From the NCBI GenBank assembly GCA_016841745.1, contig JAENYO010000010.1, positions 27,419-91,418 of the forward strand: 64,000 nucleotides of DNA, in the 5' to 3' direction. The notes under the pieces were generated by a model. It saw nothing but the letters and a program-made list of their open reading frames with translations. It did no database searches and was not told the origin of the DNA. Positions 8,705-17,673 of the stretch are shown here, piece after piece (position 1 is the stretch's first letter; the number at the start of each line of letters is the position of its first letter). The DNA is from Acetomicrobium hydrogeniformans (GTDB lineage Bacteria > Synergistota > Synergistia > Synergistales > JAFGMB01). The translations under genes and the position numbers were made by a program.

Positions 8705-10321
8705 ATGGATCGCACTGATAATTTAATCTTCAATTCCAGTATTACTTTGAAATCTTTTCTGAATCATGAAAAACTTAAAAGTCTTCAGGTGCTCTCTGGT
8801 GCTTTGGGGTTGAAACGGCGTGTCCAGTCAATTACTGTTCTCGATAATCTTGATTTCTGGCAATATATTCGAGGGGGAGAAATAATTTTATCTACGGGAT
8901 TCCTTTGGAAGGACAATCCTTTGCAATTATGTGAAGTAATCAAGGGATTGAACTCCCGAAATGCAGCAGGTCTTTGCCTTAAAGTGGGCCGATTTATCGA
9001 TGTGTTACCCAGAAAAGTCTATGAAATATCAGATGAACTGTCTTTCCCCATACTTTCTTATCCTATGGATTTTGCCTTTATCGATATATTAAATCCTGCG
9101 TTATCCATGATAATAAATACTCAGGCTCAGGATTTAAGGAACTCGTATTATATACATAGGTCCTTAACTAACCTTGTTGCAGATGGAGGAGGCTCACAGA
9201 AAATCGTGGAGGCTCTTCAGGAGATTACCGGTCTTGATGTATGTTTTATTGATGTTCATTTAAAAAAAAGATACTATTCGGGTATTTCAGAGGAGTTTTT
9301 ATTCAACATTAAGTCCTTGCCTTTAGATCAGATTCTGTCATTTTACATTTACGAGAAGGTGCAAATAGCTGAAACTGTATATGGTTTTCTTATCCTGGAC
9401 AGTTTACAGAAATCCTCTAAAACACATGTAATAACTCAAAATGCGCTTATACATGGAAGTACGGTCCTTAAGCTCGAAATCCAGAGAAAAGAATCTGATC
9501 TTTATAGAGAAAGCCGAAGAAGAGACGAGTTTGTTTTTGATCTTCTTTATAATCGAATATCAAGTGAAGAAGAAATAAGGCATAGGTCAGGGTTTATTGA
9601 TTGGGATTCTTCCGGAGGTGTTCTTGCTCTTATCTTACGTATTTATCCAATTAGCCAAAACCCGGAAAATGCTATTCCAGATGAAGATTCTTTATTTAAA
9701 TTTAGAGATCAAGCTCTTCTAGTTACAAAGAAACATATTGAATCTTTCTCAAATAATTATTGTTATACAACTATGAGTCGTTCCATAATCTTCCTGATAA
9801 ATTCTTCTCGGGAAAAATATGAGCAACAGGTAGAACATTTTCGAAATCTTCTCGTAAATCTGGTAAAAGATATATCATTCGTAGGTAATTCCAAGATTAA
9901 AATAGGGGTTGGAGGTTGCCATCAGAGGCTTAGAGATGCACATAAGAGCTATAAAGAGGCAGAAAAGACCTTGTCTTTTTTTAATACAACCCAACTCAAG
10001 GACGTACTTTTCTGGGATGAACTTGGATTCTCTAAGTTTTTCCATTCTTTGGATTCCCAGGAATTCAAAGAATATTTTGATAGTTTCCTGGGGAAGATCG
10101 TCCAGCATGATGATCTTCATCATTCAGATCTAATTGACACCTTGCGTTGCCTTGTAGAGCATAATTGGGTTTACAGAGAAACAGCACGCTCTTTATCCAT
10201 TCATTATAATACTGTTAAATATAGAATTAATTTAATTGAATCGATTTTGGATATAGATACTAACGATTCGGAAACCCGCCTGAATTTAACTTTTTGCCTC
10301 AAAATATATTTTCAGCATTAG
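8705..10321 (+). CDS. PucR-family transcriptional regulator
   Basis: Regulator of 538 residues with the standard PucR layout. Residues about 12-140 form the N-terminal PucR sensor domain (SGALGLKRRVQSITVLDNLDF then GGEIILSTGF), the middle is a GGDEF-like fold (KIGVGGCHQRLRDAHKSYKEAEKTL near 400), and residues about 480-530 are the C-terminal Fis-like HTH (VYRETARSLSIHYNTVKYRINLIE). Members usually activate nearby catabolic genes in response to a nitrogenous substrate. Here it sits directly upstream of a TRAP transporter, a D-aminoacylase and a racemase, and is the obvious candidate regulator of them. The ATG at 8705 follows AGAGGGA. Confidence 0.88.
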   Translation: MDRTDNLIFNSSITLKSFLNHEKLKSLQVLSGALGLKRRVQSITVLDNLDFWQYIRGGEIILSTGFLWKDNPLQLCEVIKGLNSRNAAGLCLKVGRFIDVLPRKVYEISDELSFPILSYPMDFAFIDILNPALSMIINTQAQDLRNSYYIHRSLTNLVADGGGSQKIVEALQEITGLDVCFIDVHLKKRYYSGISEEFLFNIKSLPLDQILSFYIYEKVQIAETVYGFLILDSLQKSSKTHVITQNALIHGSTVLKLEIQRKESDLYRESRRRDEFVFDLLYNRISSEEEIRHRSGFIDWDSSGGVLALILRIYPISQNPENAIPDEDSLFKFRDQALLVTKKHIESFSNNYCYTTMSRSIIFLINSSREKYEQQVEHFRNLLVNLVKDISFVGNSKIKIGVGGCHQRLRDAHKSYKEAEKTLSFFNTTQLKDVLFWDELGFSKFFHSLDSQEFKEYFDSFLGKIVQHDDLHHSDLIDTLRCLVEHNWVYRETARSLSIHYNTVKYRINLIESILDIDTNDSETRLNLTFCLKIYFQH

Positions 10322-10716
10322 AGTCATTAAATACCCATCAGTACTCCATTCAATAACTATTGTTACAACAAAATAAATATCTTTGGAAAACATGTGACTT
10401 CGGCATATTGATATAATCGAAAATATCTTTATAATAAACTCGTTATTTCAGTTTATTCTTTACATGTATCCCATGTGAATTCCGACTGGTAATGCTTGTT
10501 TGGATCATTTCCCTTTTATAACTGCGTTTGATTACCACTCTTTTTTATCTCCTTTTAGTGTGAAAATCTCTTTTTGGGGTTTATTACTAGTTATGAATCA
10601 TTCCAATGATGCTGAATTTACCTGACCACTTTTTAGAAAGGAGGCTAATAAGGGATTTTCTGTAAATCGAGTAGAGACCATGTCACTAAACTTTAATCTA
10701 GAGAGGTGTTGTGAGA
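10322..10716. other. 395-bp intergenic region upstream of the TRAP operon
   Basis: No ORF or RNA gene was found. A TATAAT at 10412-10417 is the best -10 match, without a good -35, and the stretch is AT-rich. It is the expected place for the operon promoter and a PucR activator site, but I could not identify a convincing operator repeat. It ends in GAGAGGTG, the SD of dctP. Confidence 0.45.
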
Positions 10717-11790
10717 ATGTTTAAGTTAACGAGGAAGGGTTTGTGTTTGTTTGTCATTTTCGCTCTTTTTGTATGTCTGATTCCTGGTTCAGCAATTGCC
10801 AAAGCTAAGTACAACTGGTCATTTGCTCAGCCTTGGACTCGTCCTCTAAGTAATGAAGGCTATAAGCTTTTCTGTGAAAAAGTGGAAGAGTATTCCAATG
10901 GTCAGATCAAGATCAAATTCTTTTCAGACGGTCTGCTTGGGACTCACGATGAATCCTTTCATGGAATGCAGGACGGTAGCATCGAAATTGGTGCTTTTTC
11001 GCCTTATGTAAGCATTGTTCCAGGTGGAATGATGAACTGGATGCCCTGGACAATTGAGAACTGGGATGAAGCAAGGATAGCTTATGAGAATCCGTCAGGT
11101 ATCCTGTACAAGGTTATGGAAACTGCATGGAATGAAGTTGGAGGACATCTCCTGTTTAATGTCTCTCAGGGTTCATATGGTTTAGGCAATACGGTCAGGG
11201 CACTTAGGACTCCTGCAGATCTGAAAGATCTTAAAATGAGGGTTTCAGCCTCCCTGGCTGCTGTCAAAATGCTGGAGAATATGGGTAAGGGAACCGGCAT
11301 GACTCTTCAGACCCTTCCATGGGCGGAGCTTTATAATGCCCTGTCAAGAGGGGTTGTTGATGGTTGTTGGGACATGTGGCCTTCCCTGATTCAGGAAAGG
11401 CACTATGAGGTCCTTAAATTCTATTCAGATGTCAACTTTCTCTGGGATAATAATAACATAGTAGTTAATCTTGAACTCTGGGATTCCCTCTCTCCTGAAT
11501 TGAAGGAAGCAGTCAACAAGGCTGCTGCAGAAGCAGAAGCCTTCCTTTACAAAACGGGAGAAGCTGCTGAATCTGATTTTGTAAAACAGCTTGAAGAAAG
11601 TGAAGGATTTACGATTGTTCGTTTAACTCCGGAAGAAAGAGAAGAATGGAGAACAAAATCCAGTATGTCTGGTGTCTGGGAAGAACTTTGCAAACCATGG
11701 TTGGAAAAACATTATCCAGGACAGAATATGACTCAGAAAGTTCAGGATGAATTAAAGAGGATTCATGAGGAAGTTCTGGCAAAAAAATAA
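10717..11790 (+). CDS. dctP: TRAP transporter solute-binding protein (DctP/TAXI-type)
   Basis: Periplasmic binding protein of a tripartite ATP-independent transporter. It has a signal peptide (basic MFKLTRKG, hydrophobic core, cleavage after AIA near residue 28) and a DctP-fold body with LRTPADLKDLKMRVSAS near residue 165, where the family keeps the Arg that salt-bridges the substrate carboxylate, followed by TLPWAELYNALSRGVVDG. The ATG at 10717 is preferred to GTG at 10711 because GAGAGGTG ends eight bases before it. Substrate is inferred from the operon as an N-acyl amino acid or related carboxylate. It leads the operon and is separated from dctQ by a large hairpin. Confidence 0.9.
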   Translation: MFKLTRKGLCLFVIFALFVCLIPGSAIAKAKYNWSFAQPWTRPLSNEGYKLFCEKVEEYSNGQIKIKFFSDGLLGTHDESFHGMQDGSIEIGAFSPYVSIVPGGMMNWMPWTIENWDEARIAYENPSGILYKVMETAWNEVGGHLLFNVSQGSYGLGNTVRALRTPADLKDLKMRVSASLAAVKMLENMGKGTGMTLQTLPWAELYNALSRGVVDGCWDMWPSLIQERHYEVLKFYSDVNFLWDNNNIVVNLELWDSLSPELKEAVNKAAAEAEAFLYKTGEAAESDFVKQLEESEGFTIVRLTPEEREEWRTKSSMSGVWEELCKPWLEKHYPGQNMTQKVQDELKRIHEEVLAKK

Positions 11791-11857
11791 CCAGGCACAG
11801 TACCTTTGAGCTACATGCTATTTGCGACATATCTATCTGATTGATAAGTAACAAATG

Positions 11858-11895
11858 AACTATTAGTGGGATGGATATCCATCCCACTAATAGTT
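11858..11895 (+). repeat. Perfect 38-bp palindrome between dctP and dctQ
   Basis: AACTATTAGTGGGATGGAT is followed immediately by its exact reverse complement. In RNA this is a long 19-bp stem with almost no loop. No T run follows, so it is not a normal terminator. Such hairpins after binding-protein genes stabilise the upstream mRNA and reduce read-through into the membrane subunits. That role is inferred. Confidence 0.85.
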
Positions 11896-11965
11896 ATCGA
11901 AACTGTTGATTCCGTTATCGCAGTGGCCCCATTATTCGTTACCATTTCCTTCAGGGGAGGATTGT

Positions 11966-12499
11966 ATGAGTTCTTTACTAAAACACCTAAACAGATTTAT
12001 TCGTTTGTTTGAAAATACGGTTTGTTCGGTTGGTTTGATATTGACAACTTTTCTTGTGTTTTTTCAGGTAATTAACCGTTATTGGTTGCACCTGGAAATC
12101 ATGTGGCTCAATGACCTGGCTCTTTATTTATTTGTTTTTTCAATGTTTTTGACTGTATCTCTTACGACAAGAGAAGAAGGTCATACTGCAGTAGATGTTT
12201 TTGCAGAGATGTTTTTTGGAAGGAATCCCAGAATTCACCTTATTTATAAAATTGCACTTAATCTGCTATCACTGGTTATTCTTTTTGTCTTTGCTTCACC
12301 TGTCTGGAGATTTACCCTAAGGGCTCTTAAATATCCAGAGTATGGAACACTGGTGAGATGGTTTAATACCAGTTGGCTTGCAGAATCCATGTTTGTAATG
12401 CTTATACTCTGTATTTTCCATCTGATCTTTATTCTATTCTCTAAATTTAAAGGTATGAAGAAGATCGTTTCTACAAATGAGGAGGGTCAAGAGGAATGA
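11966..12499 (+). CDS. dctQ: TRAP transporter small membrane subunit
   Basis: About 177 residues with four predicted membrane helices (near 20-40, 55-75, 95-115 and 140-160), the usual DctQ arrangement. The family pattern F.QV..RY.....IMW.ND.A.YLF appears near residue 35, including the W-E/N region that contacts the large subunit, followed by REEGHTAVD. The ATG at 11966 follows AGGGGAGG with five-base spacing; the earlier in-frame ATG at 11906 lacks an SD. The stop codon overlaps the dctM start by four bases (ATGA), indicating translational coupling. It pairs with DctM in the inner membrane and receives substrate from DctP. Confidence 0.88.
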   Translation: MSSLLKHLNRFIRLFENTVCSVGLILTTFLVFFQVINRYWLHLEIMWLNDLALYLFVFSMFLTVSLTTREEGHTAVDVFAEMFFGRNPRIHLIYKIALNLLSLVILFVFASPVWRFTLRALKYPEYGTLVRWFNTSWLAESMFVMLILCIFHLIFILFSKFKGMKKIVSTNEEGQEE

Positions 12500-13833
12500 C
12501 TTTGGGGATTTTTCTAGCACTTGCTGTGTTTTTCTTTGGTCTTTTTGGAGGAGTTCCTCTGGGATGGCTCTTTATTGCAAGTTCAGCGACCGGAGTAATT
12601 GTCGGAGGTATGCCTTTATCCTTTATTGCTAATACCTTTTACCATTCCCTGAACAGTTATGTGATAATGGCAATAGCCTTTTTCGTGTTTGCTGGAAGTT
12701 TGATATCCGAGGCTGGTCTCGCCGATCGAATAGTAAGGTTTTCCTATGCTCTTGTCGGGAGGGTCCGAGGGGGAATGGCGGCAGTAGGGATAGTATCTAC
12801 GGTATTCCTTAGTGCTCTTACCGGATCATCTGTTCCCTGCATTTCCGCATTGATACCCCTGTTAGTTCCTCGATTGGAAAAATATGGTTATAAACGGAAA
12901 TATACAACAGCTCTTTTATGTTCTTCCAGTTTTATGGGTTACCTGATCCCGCCAAGTGTACCCGCGTTGATCTATTGTCTTGTTGCCCAGCAGTCTGTCT
13001 CAGCCCTATTTCTTTCCACAGTATTCCCGGGACTGTTGCTTGCGATTGGTTATGCGATCCTTAATTACTTTATTTGTCCCCGATATATTGACCAGTCGAT
13101 CGCTACTGAAATACCGGAAGAGTCTCAATCTTTAAAAGAGAGGTTTATAGAACTCAAAAAGTCGACATGGGTTGCCTTACCAGCTCTAGGTTGTCCTCTG
13201 GTGATCCTTATAGGTATATACGGAGGAATATGTACTCCTAACGAAGCTGGTGCGATCGCTGTTGTTTATTGTTTGATAATCGGTTTTTGGGTTTACAGGG
13301 AATTAACACTCCCAAAGCTATGGTCTGCTACATATTCTTCCCTGGTTTCGATGGGGGTCATAGCCCTGCTTATTGCCTCTGGTACAGTCTTTGCAAGGTA
13401 TCTGATCAGGGTTGGTGTAGCGCAGGAGTTGGCTGGTTTTATCCTTGGGCTATTCGAAAGCAAAGCATTGATAATGCTTTCTCTGAATGTTTTCCTGCTT
13501 CTCTTGGGAATGTTCATGGATGGAGTACCAGTTCTAATTTTGTCCGTTCCGCTGATCCTTCCTCTGATGAAAGAAATAGATGTTAACCTGGTACATTTGG
13601 GAGCAATTGTAATTCTTAATGTAGGCCTTGGTGTTGTGACTCCACCATTCGCGATGTCCATATTTGTTGGGAGCAGATTATCAGGATGTTCATATGCTGA
13701 TCTGGTTCCAATAATGTTGTTGTTCCTTTTCTTTGTCGGAATTCCTGTTTTATTGCTTACAACTTATATTCCCGCGCTTTCATGCTGGTTACCGAGTTTG
13801 CTTCTTGGTCCTCAGGTTGTCGGTCCATGGTAA
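12496..13833 (+). CDS. dctM: TRAP transporter large membrane subunit
   Basis: A 445-residue, very hydrophobic protein with about 12-13 membrane segments, typical of DctM permeases driven by a sodium or proton gradient. Family marks include FFGLFGGVPLGWLFIAS at the N terminus, FLSALTGSSVPCISALIPLLVP near residue 110, GGICTPNEAGAIAVVY near 248 and GLGVVTPPFAMSIFVGSR near 375, matching the conserved G-G/A-xTPxEA motifs of both repeats. It overlaps dctQ by 4 bp. The downstream D-aminoacylase starts 66 bp later with no terminator between, so all are likely one transcript. Confidence 0.92.
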   Translation: MTLGIFLALAVFFFGLFGGVPLGWLFIASSATGVIVGGMPLSFIANTFYHSLNSYVIMAIAFFVFAGSLISEAGLADRIVRFSYALVGRVRGGMAAVGIVSTVFLSALTGSSVPCISALIPLLVPRLEKYGYKRKYTTALLCSSSFMGYLIPPSVPALIYCLVAQQSVSALFLSTVFPGLLLAIGYAILNYFICPRYIDQSIATEIPEESQSLKERFIELKKSTWVALPALGCPLVILIGIYGGICTPNEAGAIAVVYCLIIGFWVYRELTLPKLWSATYSSLVSMGVIALLIASGTVFARYLIRVGVAQELAGFILGLFESKALIMLSLNVFLLLLGMFMDGVPVLILSVPLILPLMKEIDVNLVHLGAIVILNVGLGVVTPPFAMSIFVGSRLSGCSYADLVPIMLLFLFFVGIPVLLLTTYIPALSCWLPSLLLGPQVVGPW

Positions 13834-13899
13834 TGATAGTAGTATTCATGGATTTAATGACAAATATTTGATAATTTTTTTGAAAGAAGGCGTACTTTG

Positions 13900-15495
13900 A
13901 TGTCTTTTGATTTAGTAGTGAGAAACGCCAGAATTGTTGATGGTACCGGAGCTCCATGGTTTAAGGGTGATGTGGGGACTAATGGAAGCAAGATCAGTTT
14001 TGTAGGGAAACTCCCTGAAAATGTACAGGCAGGAGAGATAATCGATGCAACAGGAAAGGTTCTGTGTCCTGGATTTATCGATATACATACACATTCGGAT
14101 TTTTTGCTGTTAAGAGATCCCCTGATACTTTCAAAGTTGCGACAGGGTGTAACGACCCAGGGAATAGGCCAGTGTGGTTTAAGCCCTGCTCCCATATCGG
14201 CAGAGAAGATAGAGCTTCTGGATCAGTACCTCGGGTTTATTAAGGCAGGGGCAAAGCCTGACTGGAATTGGAATTCTTTTGCTGATTGGCTTAATGCTCT
14301 TGAAGGGCTAGACCTTGGTACAAACATTGCAGCTTTTGTCGGACATGGGACTGTTCGCATAGCTGTGATGGGATTTGAAGGTCGGATAGCCACCGAAGAA
14401 GAGATTAAAAAGATGCGTTACCTGGTCGAGTCATCTGTAGAGGAAGGGGCATTTGGACTGAGCAGTGGCTTGATTTATCCTCCAGGAGTTTACTCCTCTC
14501 TAGACGAAATAGCGCAGGTCTGTGTGGGATTAAAAAATAAGAATGGTTTATATGAATCTCACATGAGGAATGAGTCCAATGATGTCGTATCCGGTGTGAT
14601 GGAGACTGTAAGTATAGCCGAAAATACAGGGATTCCAGTTCAGGTATCTCATCATAAAGCTTTGGGGAAAGACAACTGGGGTTTAGTTAAAGATACATTG
14701 AATGAGATCGACAAGGCCCGAGACAGGGGTGTAGATATTACAGCAAACCAGTATCCCTATACGTCCTGCAGCACTACCCTAAGGGCTATCCTTCCACCCT
14801 GGGTACAGGAAGGAGGCGTTGATAAGGTTGTTGATCGTCTCAAAGATATGTCTATAAGAAAACAGATTACTGAAGAGATCAACAGCGCTTCTTCTTGGGA
14901 AAATATGCTTAGACATGCAGGAGGATGTGAAGGAACTAGAATTCTGTATTCTCCCTATACACCAGAATATGAGGGTATGACCCTTGTTGAGATAGGAGAA
15001 TGTATGGGGAAGGATCCATTAGAGGCTGCCTTCGACGTTATTGTTGCAAATAGGGGCGCAGATAATGCCGCCTATGATGCCATTTCAGAGGATGATGTCA
15101 AGTTTGTAATTAAACATCCTGCTGTAATGGTGGCATCAGATTCCATCCCTCCAGCTGAAGGGGCAAAAACCCACCCGAGGACTTGTGGGACTAATCCTAG
15201 AGTGCTTGGAAAGTATGTTCGGGAAGAAAAGACCCTGACTTTGGAAGATGCAGTGTGGAAAATGAGCGGTTTCCCGGCATGGAGACTTGGTCTTCAGACA
15301 AAAGGGATCATTAAAGAAGGAATGGATGCAGATCTTGTTATTTTTGATCCTGACTCAGTTAAGGATATGGCTACTTTTGAAAATCCCAACCATGAACCAG
15401 TTGGAATTGATCATGTATTTGTAAATGGAGTCAAAATGATCAAAAATGGAAAACATACCGGGAAAACTGCTGGTAAAGTGTTAAGAAAACGATAA
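13900..15495 (+). CDS. N-acyl-D-amino-acid deacylase (amidohydrolase)
   Basis: Metal-dependent amidohydrolase of about 531 residues. The small beta domain DLVVRNARIVDGTGAPWFKGDV is followed by the metal motif GFIDIHTHSDF near residue 58, GHGTVRIAVMG near 148, the paired His of VSHHKALG near 250 and SDSIPPAEG near 410. This order matches D-aminoacylases, which remove the acyl group from N-acyl-D-amino acids and, in relatives, open imide rings. A dihydropyrimidinase-like role is less likely. SD AAAGAAGG precedes the ATG at 13900. Placement between a TRAP transporter and a racemase supports import, deacylation, then inversion to the L form. Confidence 0.88.
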   Translation: MSFDLVVRNARIVDGTGAPWFKGDVGTNGSKISFVGKLPENVQAGEIIDATGKVLCPGFIDIHTHSDFLLLRDPLILSKLRQGVTTQGIGQCGLSPAPISAEKIELLDQYLGFIKAGAKPDWNWNSFADWLNALEGLDLGTNIAAFVGHGTVRIAVMGFEGRIATEEEIKKMRYLVESSVEEGAFGLSSGLIYPPGVYSSLDEIAQVCVGLKNKNGLYESHMRNESNDVVSGVMETVSIAENTGIPVQVSHHKALGKDNWGLVKDTLNEIDKARDRGVDITANQYPYTSCSTTLRAILPPWVQEGGVDKVVDRLKDMSIRKQITEEINSASSWENMLRHAGGCEGTRILYSPYTPEYEGMTLVEIGECMGKDPLEAAFDVIVANRGADNAAYDAISEDDVKFVIKHPAVMVASDSIPPAEGAKTHPRTCGTNPRVLGKYVREEKTLTLEDAVWKMSGFPAWRLGLQTKGIIKEGMDADLVIFDPDSVKDMATFENPNHEPVGIDHVFVNGVKMIKNGKHTGKTAGKVLRKR

Positions 15496-15608
15496 AAATC
15501 TTTAATATTCAATAAGGGACAAGGGGAGTTCTTTCTCTTGCCCCACATTTTCAGCCCAGATCGACATCCAGGTATCTCTTTATATAAAATAAGGAGGATC
15601 TTAATATT

Positions 15609-16730
15609 ATGACTTGGCGAACAACTCGGATGGAAGTAAACCTTGGAAATATAAAGGAAAACTACAAGGCGATCCAAAAACATATTGGAGAAGGTAAGAG
15701 AATCTTTGGAGTAGTAAAAGGGAATGCCTATAATCTTGGGGCAGTACAGGTTGCAAGGACGCTTTTAGAAGTTGGCACGGATTTCTTTGCAGTAGCAACT
15801 CCTGATGAAGCCATTGAACTGAGAGAAGCAGGAATAGAAACTCCGGTTCTTGTGTTGGGCCCATCACCCTGCGCAGTTGCGGAAGAGTATGTCAGGTATG
15901 GTATAAGGGCTGCCATTAATGATCTTGGAATTGCCAAAGCACTTTCCCGGGCATCTGAAAAACTTAATATGCCCGCTTACGGTCATTTAAAAATAGATTC
16001 AGGAATGGGCAGGATCGGTTTTTTCCCCGAAGAGGTGGTGAATGCTGCCTTGAAGATAAAGGAAATGCCCGGAGTAGTAATGGAAGGTGTGTTCACCCAT
16101 TTTGCCATATCGGACCAGAAAGATCTTACTTACACCTGGGAACAGTATCATAAATTTGAAAGGGTACTGAAAGAAATAGAGACTGCGGGGATCAACTTCC
16201 GCATCAGACACTGCTGTAATTCCGGTGCGACCCTCGCATTACCTGAGCTGGCCATGGATGGTGTCAGACCGGGTCAGTTGGTTGTTGGTATGTACCCATC
16301 TGCTGAAGCGGTTAGATCAGTTGCGATAAAGCCCGGTTTCGAGTTTAAAACAGCGGTGGTTGCTCTGAGAGATGTGCCTGCGGGAAGAGGGCTGAGTTAT
16401 GGATTGATCTATCATACGTCCAGTACTGAAAAGATAGCCGTTCTGCCAGTTGGCTACGCTGATGGTTTCAGCAGAGATCTTTCCGGTAAGGGAACGGAAG
16501 TATTGGTCAGGGGTGTCAGATGTCCTGTCGTCGGAAGGGTATGTATGGACCAGGCCATGGTAAATGTAAGCAATCTTCCCCATGTCGAAATTGGGGATGA
16601 GGTTGTCCTGTTAGGAAGACAGGGCAGTGAGTTCATATCTCTGGAAGAAATGGCTGAAAAAATAGGTGGCATTGTAACGACAATCCCAACAGGTATAAGC
16701 AAAAGGGTCCCAAGAGTCTATTTTGAATGA
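15609..16730 (+). CDS. alr: Alanine racemase-fold PLP amino-acid racemase
   Basis: PLP fold-type III racemase, 373 residues, full length. The PLP lysine is in VVKGNAYNLG (Lys near 37), where alanine racemases usually read VVKANAYGHG. Later motifs are normal: KIDSGMGRIGF near 127, CCNSGATLALPELAMDGVRPG, SYGLIYHTSSTEKIAVLPVGYADG with the catalytic Tyr region, and VCMDQAMVNVS. The changed residues around the PLP lysine leave room for a broader or different substrate. AAGGAGG lies 11 bases before the ATG. Its position after the D-aminoacylase suggests a catabolic racemase feeding released D-amino acids into L-specific pathways; supplying D-Ala for the wall is the alternative. Confidence 0.85.
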   Translation: MTWRTTRMEVNLGNIKENYKAIQKHIGEGKRIFGVVKGNAYNLGAVQVARTLLEVGTDFFAVATPDEAIELREAGIETPVLVLGPSPCAVAEEYVRYGIRAAINDLGIAKALSRASEKLNMPAYGHLKIDSGMGRIGFFPEEVVNAALKIKEMPGVVMEGVFTHFAISDQKDLTYTWEQYHKFERVLKEIETAGINFRIRHCCNSGATLALPELAMDGVRPGQLVVGMYPSAEAVRSVAIKPGFEFKTAVVALRDVPAGRGLSYGLIYHTSSTEKIAVLPVGYADGFSRDLSGKGTEVLVRGVRCPVVGRVCMDQAMVNVSNLPHVEIGDEVVLLGRQGSEFISLEEMAEKIGGIVTTIPTGISKRVPRVYFE

Positions 16731-16873
16731 ATCTGGGTTACCCCCAGGAACACATAATCCAGAAATAACGATGATGACCAGGAGATAGCTTTTTTTGTTC
16801 TTTTTTTCCCATACTATCCCTTCACACATAGGTCTCAATACTGATCTTTTCCCACAAATAGGATAAATCTTTC

Positions 16874-16912
16874 AAGGGGTCATTGAATTAATTTTCAAAG
16901 ACCCCTTATAAT
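16874..16912 (+). promoter_or_regulatory. Promoter with overlapping inverted repeat
   Basis: TTGAAT (16883-16888) and TATAAT (16907-16912) are 18 bp apart. An 8-bp inverted repeat, AAGGGGTC and GACCCCTT, at 16874-16881 and 16900-16907 brackets the spacer and touches the -10. It could be an operator or a weak terminator for the racemase gene that doubles as promoter DNA. Confidence 0.55.
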
Positions 16913-16983
16913 ATACTTTCGGGGTTTTGAAAGACTTATATTTCAGTGAGGAATTTATTATCTTGAAAGGAGCGAGGAGTCTG

Positions 16984-17628
16984 GTGTCTAAAATTAGATG
17001 GATACTTTTTGTTGTTGCCCTGATAATAGGGATATCAATGGTGGTCCCTGTTGAGAGCAGCGCTGAAGGTCAGAGAATAACCAGTATGGAATCTCGGATG
17101 ATGGCGATACAGAAAGATCAGGAAGAAAAGGTAATGGTGAAGGACCATGAAGTTAAACAACAGGTAGTGGCGAAAACATTCAAAAGCGTAAATCCCTCCC
17201 TTGATGACGGGGCTGCTCTTAAATTTGCACAATATGTTATGGAAGCGGGGGATTATTTCGGAGTGGACCCTTTTCTTATAGCCTCAATAATAATCAAGGA
17301 ATCCCATGTGAAATACAAAGCCAAGTCAAAACGTGCAGCCTATGGCCTTATGCAGGTAAACTGGAAGGTTCATCGGAACAATATCAGCAATACCTTTTCA
17401 AACATCAGGACACTTTCCGATCTTATCCAGCCCAAAAACAATATTCTCGTAGGAACATATATATTTTCGTGTTACTTTAAATCGTCGGGAGGGAATGTTT
17501 CCAAGGCACTTTCCCGTTATCTGGGTGCTTCAGGCAGGAAATATATAGCGTCTGTAATGAAATATCATGGAAAAATGAAGGACCTTTATTCCTTCCACAT
17601 TGAACAGACTAAACAGCAGATTTCCTGA
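16984..17628 (+). CDS. Lytic transglycosylase, SLT domain
   Basis: About 214 residues. A signal peptide or anchor covers residues 5-25 (ILFVVALIIGISMVV). An SLT-type lysozyme-like domain follows, with the catalytic Glu in SIIIKESHVKYKAKSKRAAYGLMQV near residue 105, the classic ES...GLMQ pattern, and a later YLG segment in place of the common YNAG. It cleaves peptidoglycan glycan strands to anhydro-muropeptides in the periplasm. GTG at 16984 is chosen because GCGAGGAG lies five bases upstream; the TTG at 16927 would leave charged residues before the signal. The gene has its own promoter and is followed by htpG 45 bp later. Confidence 0.82.
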   Translation: MSKIRWILFVVALIIGISMVVPVESSAEGQRITSMESRMMAIQKDQEEKVMVKDHEVKQQVVAKTFKSVNPSLDDGAALKFAQYVMEAGDYFGVDPFLIASIIIKESHVKYKAKSKRAAYGLMQVNWKVHRNNISNTFSNIRTLSDLIQPKNNILVGTYIFSCYFKSSGGNVSKALSRYLGASGRKYIASVMKYHGKMKDLYSFHIEQTKQQIS

Positions 17629-17673
17629 GCTGGATTAAATCTTGTCAGGATAATGTAAAAGGAGAATATCATT

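Noticed and set aside
16611..16838. 75-codon minus-strand ORF over the end of the racemase gene
   Set aside because: It is a shadow of alr with no SD and no recognisable protein pattern.
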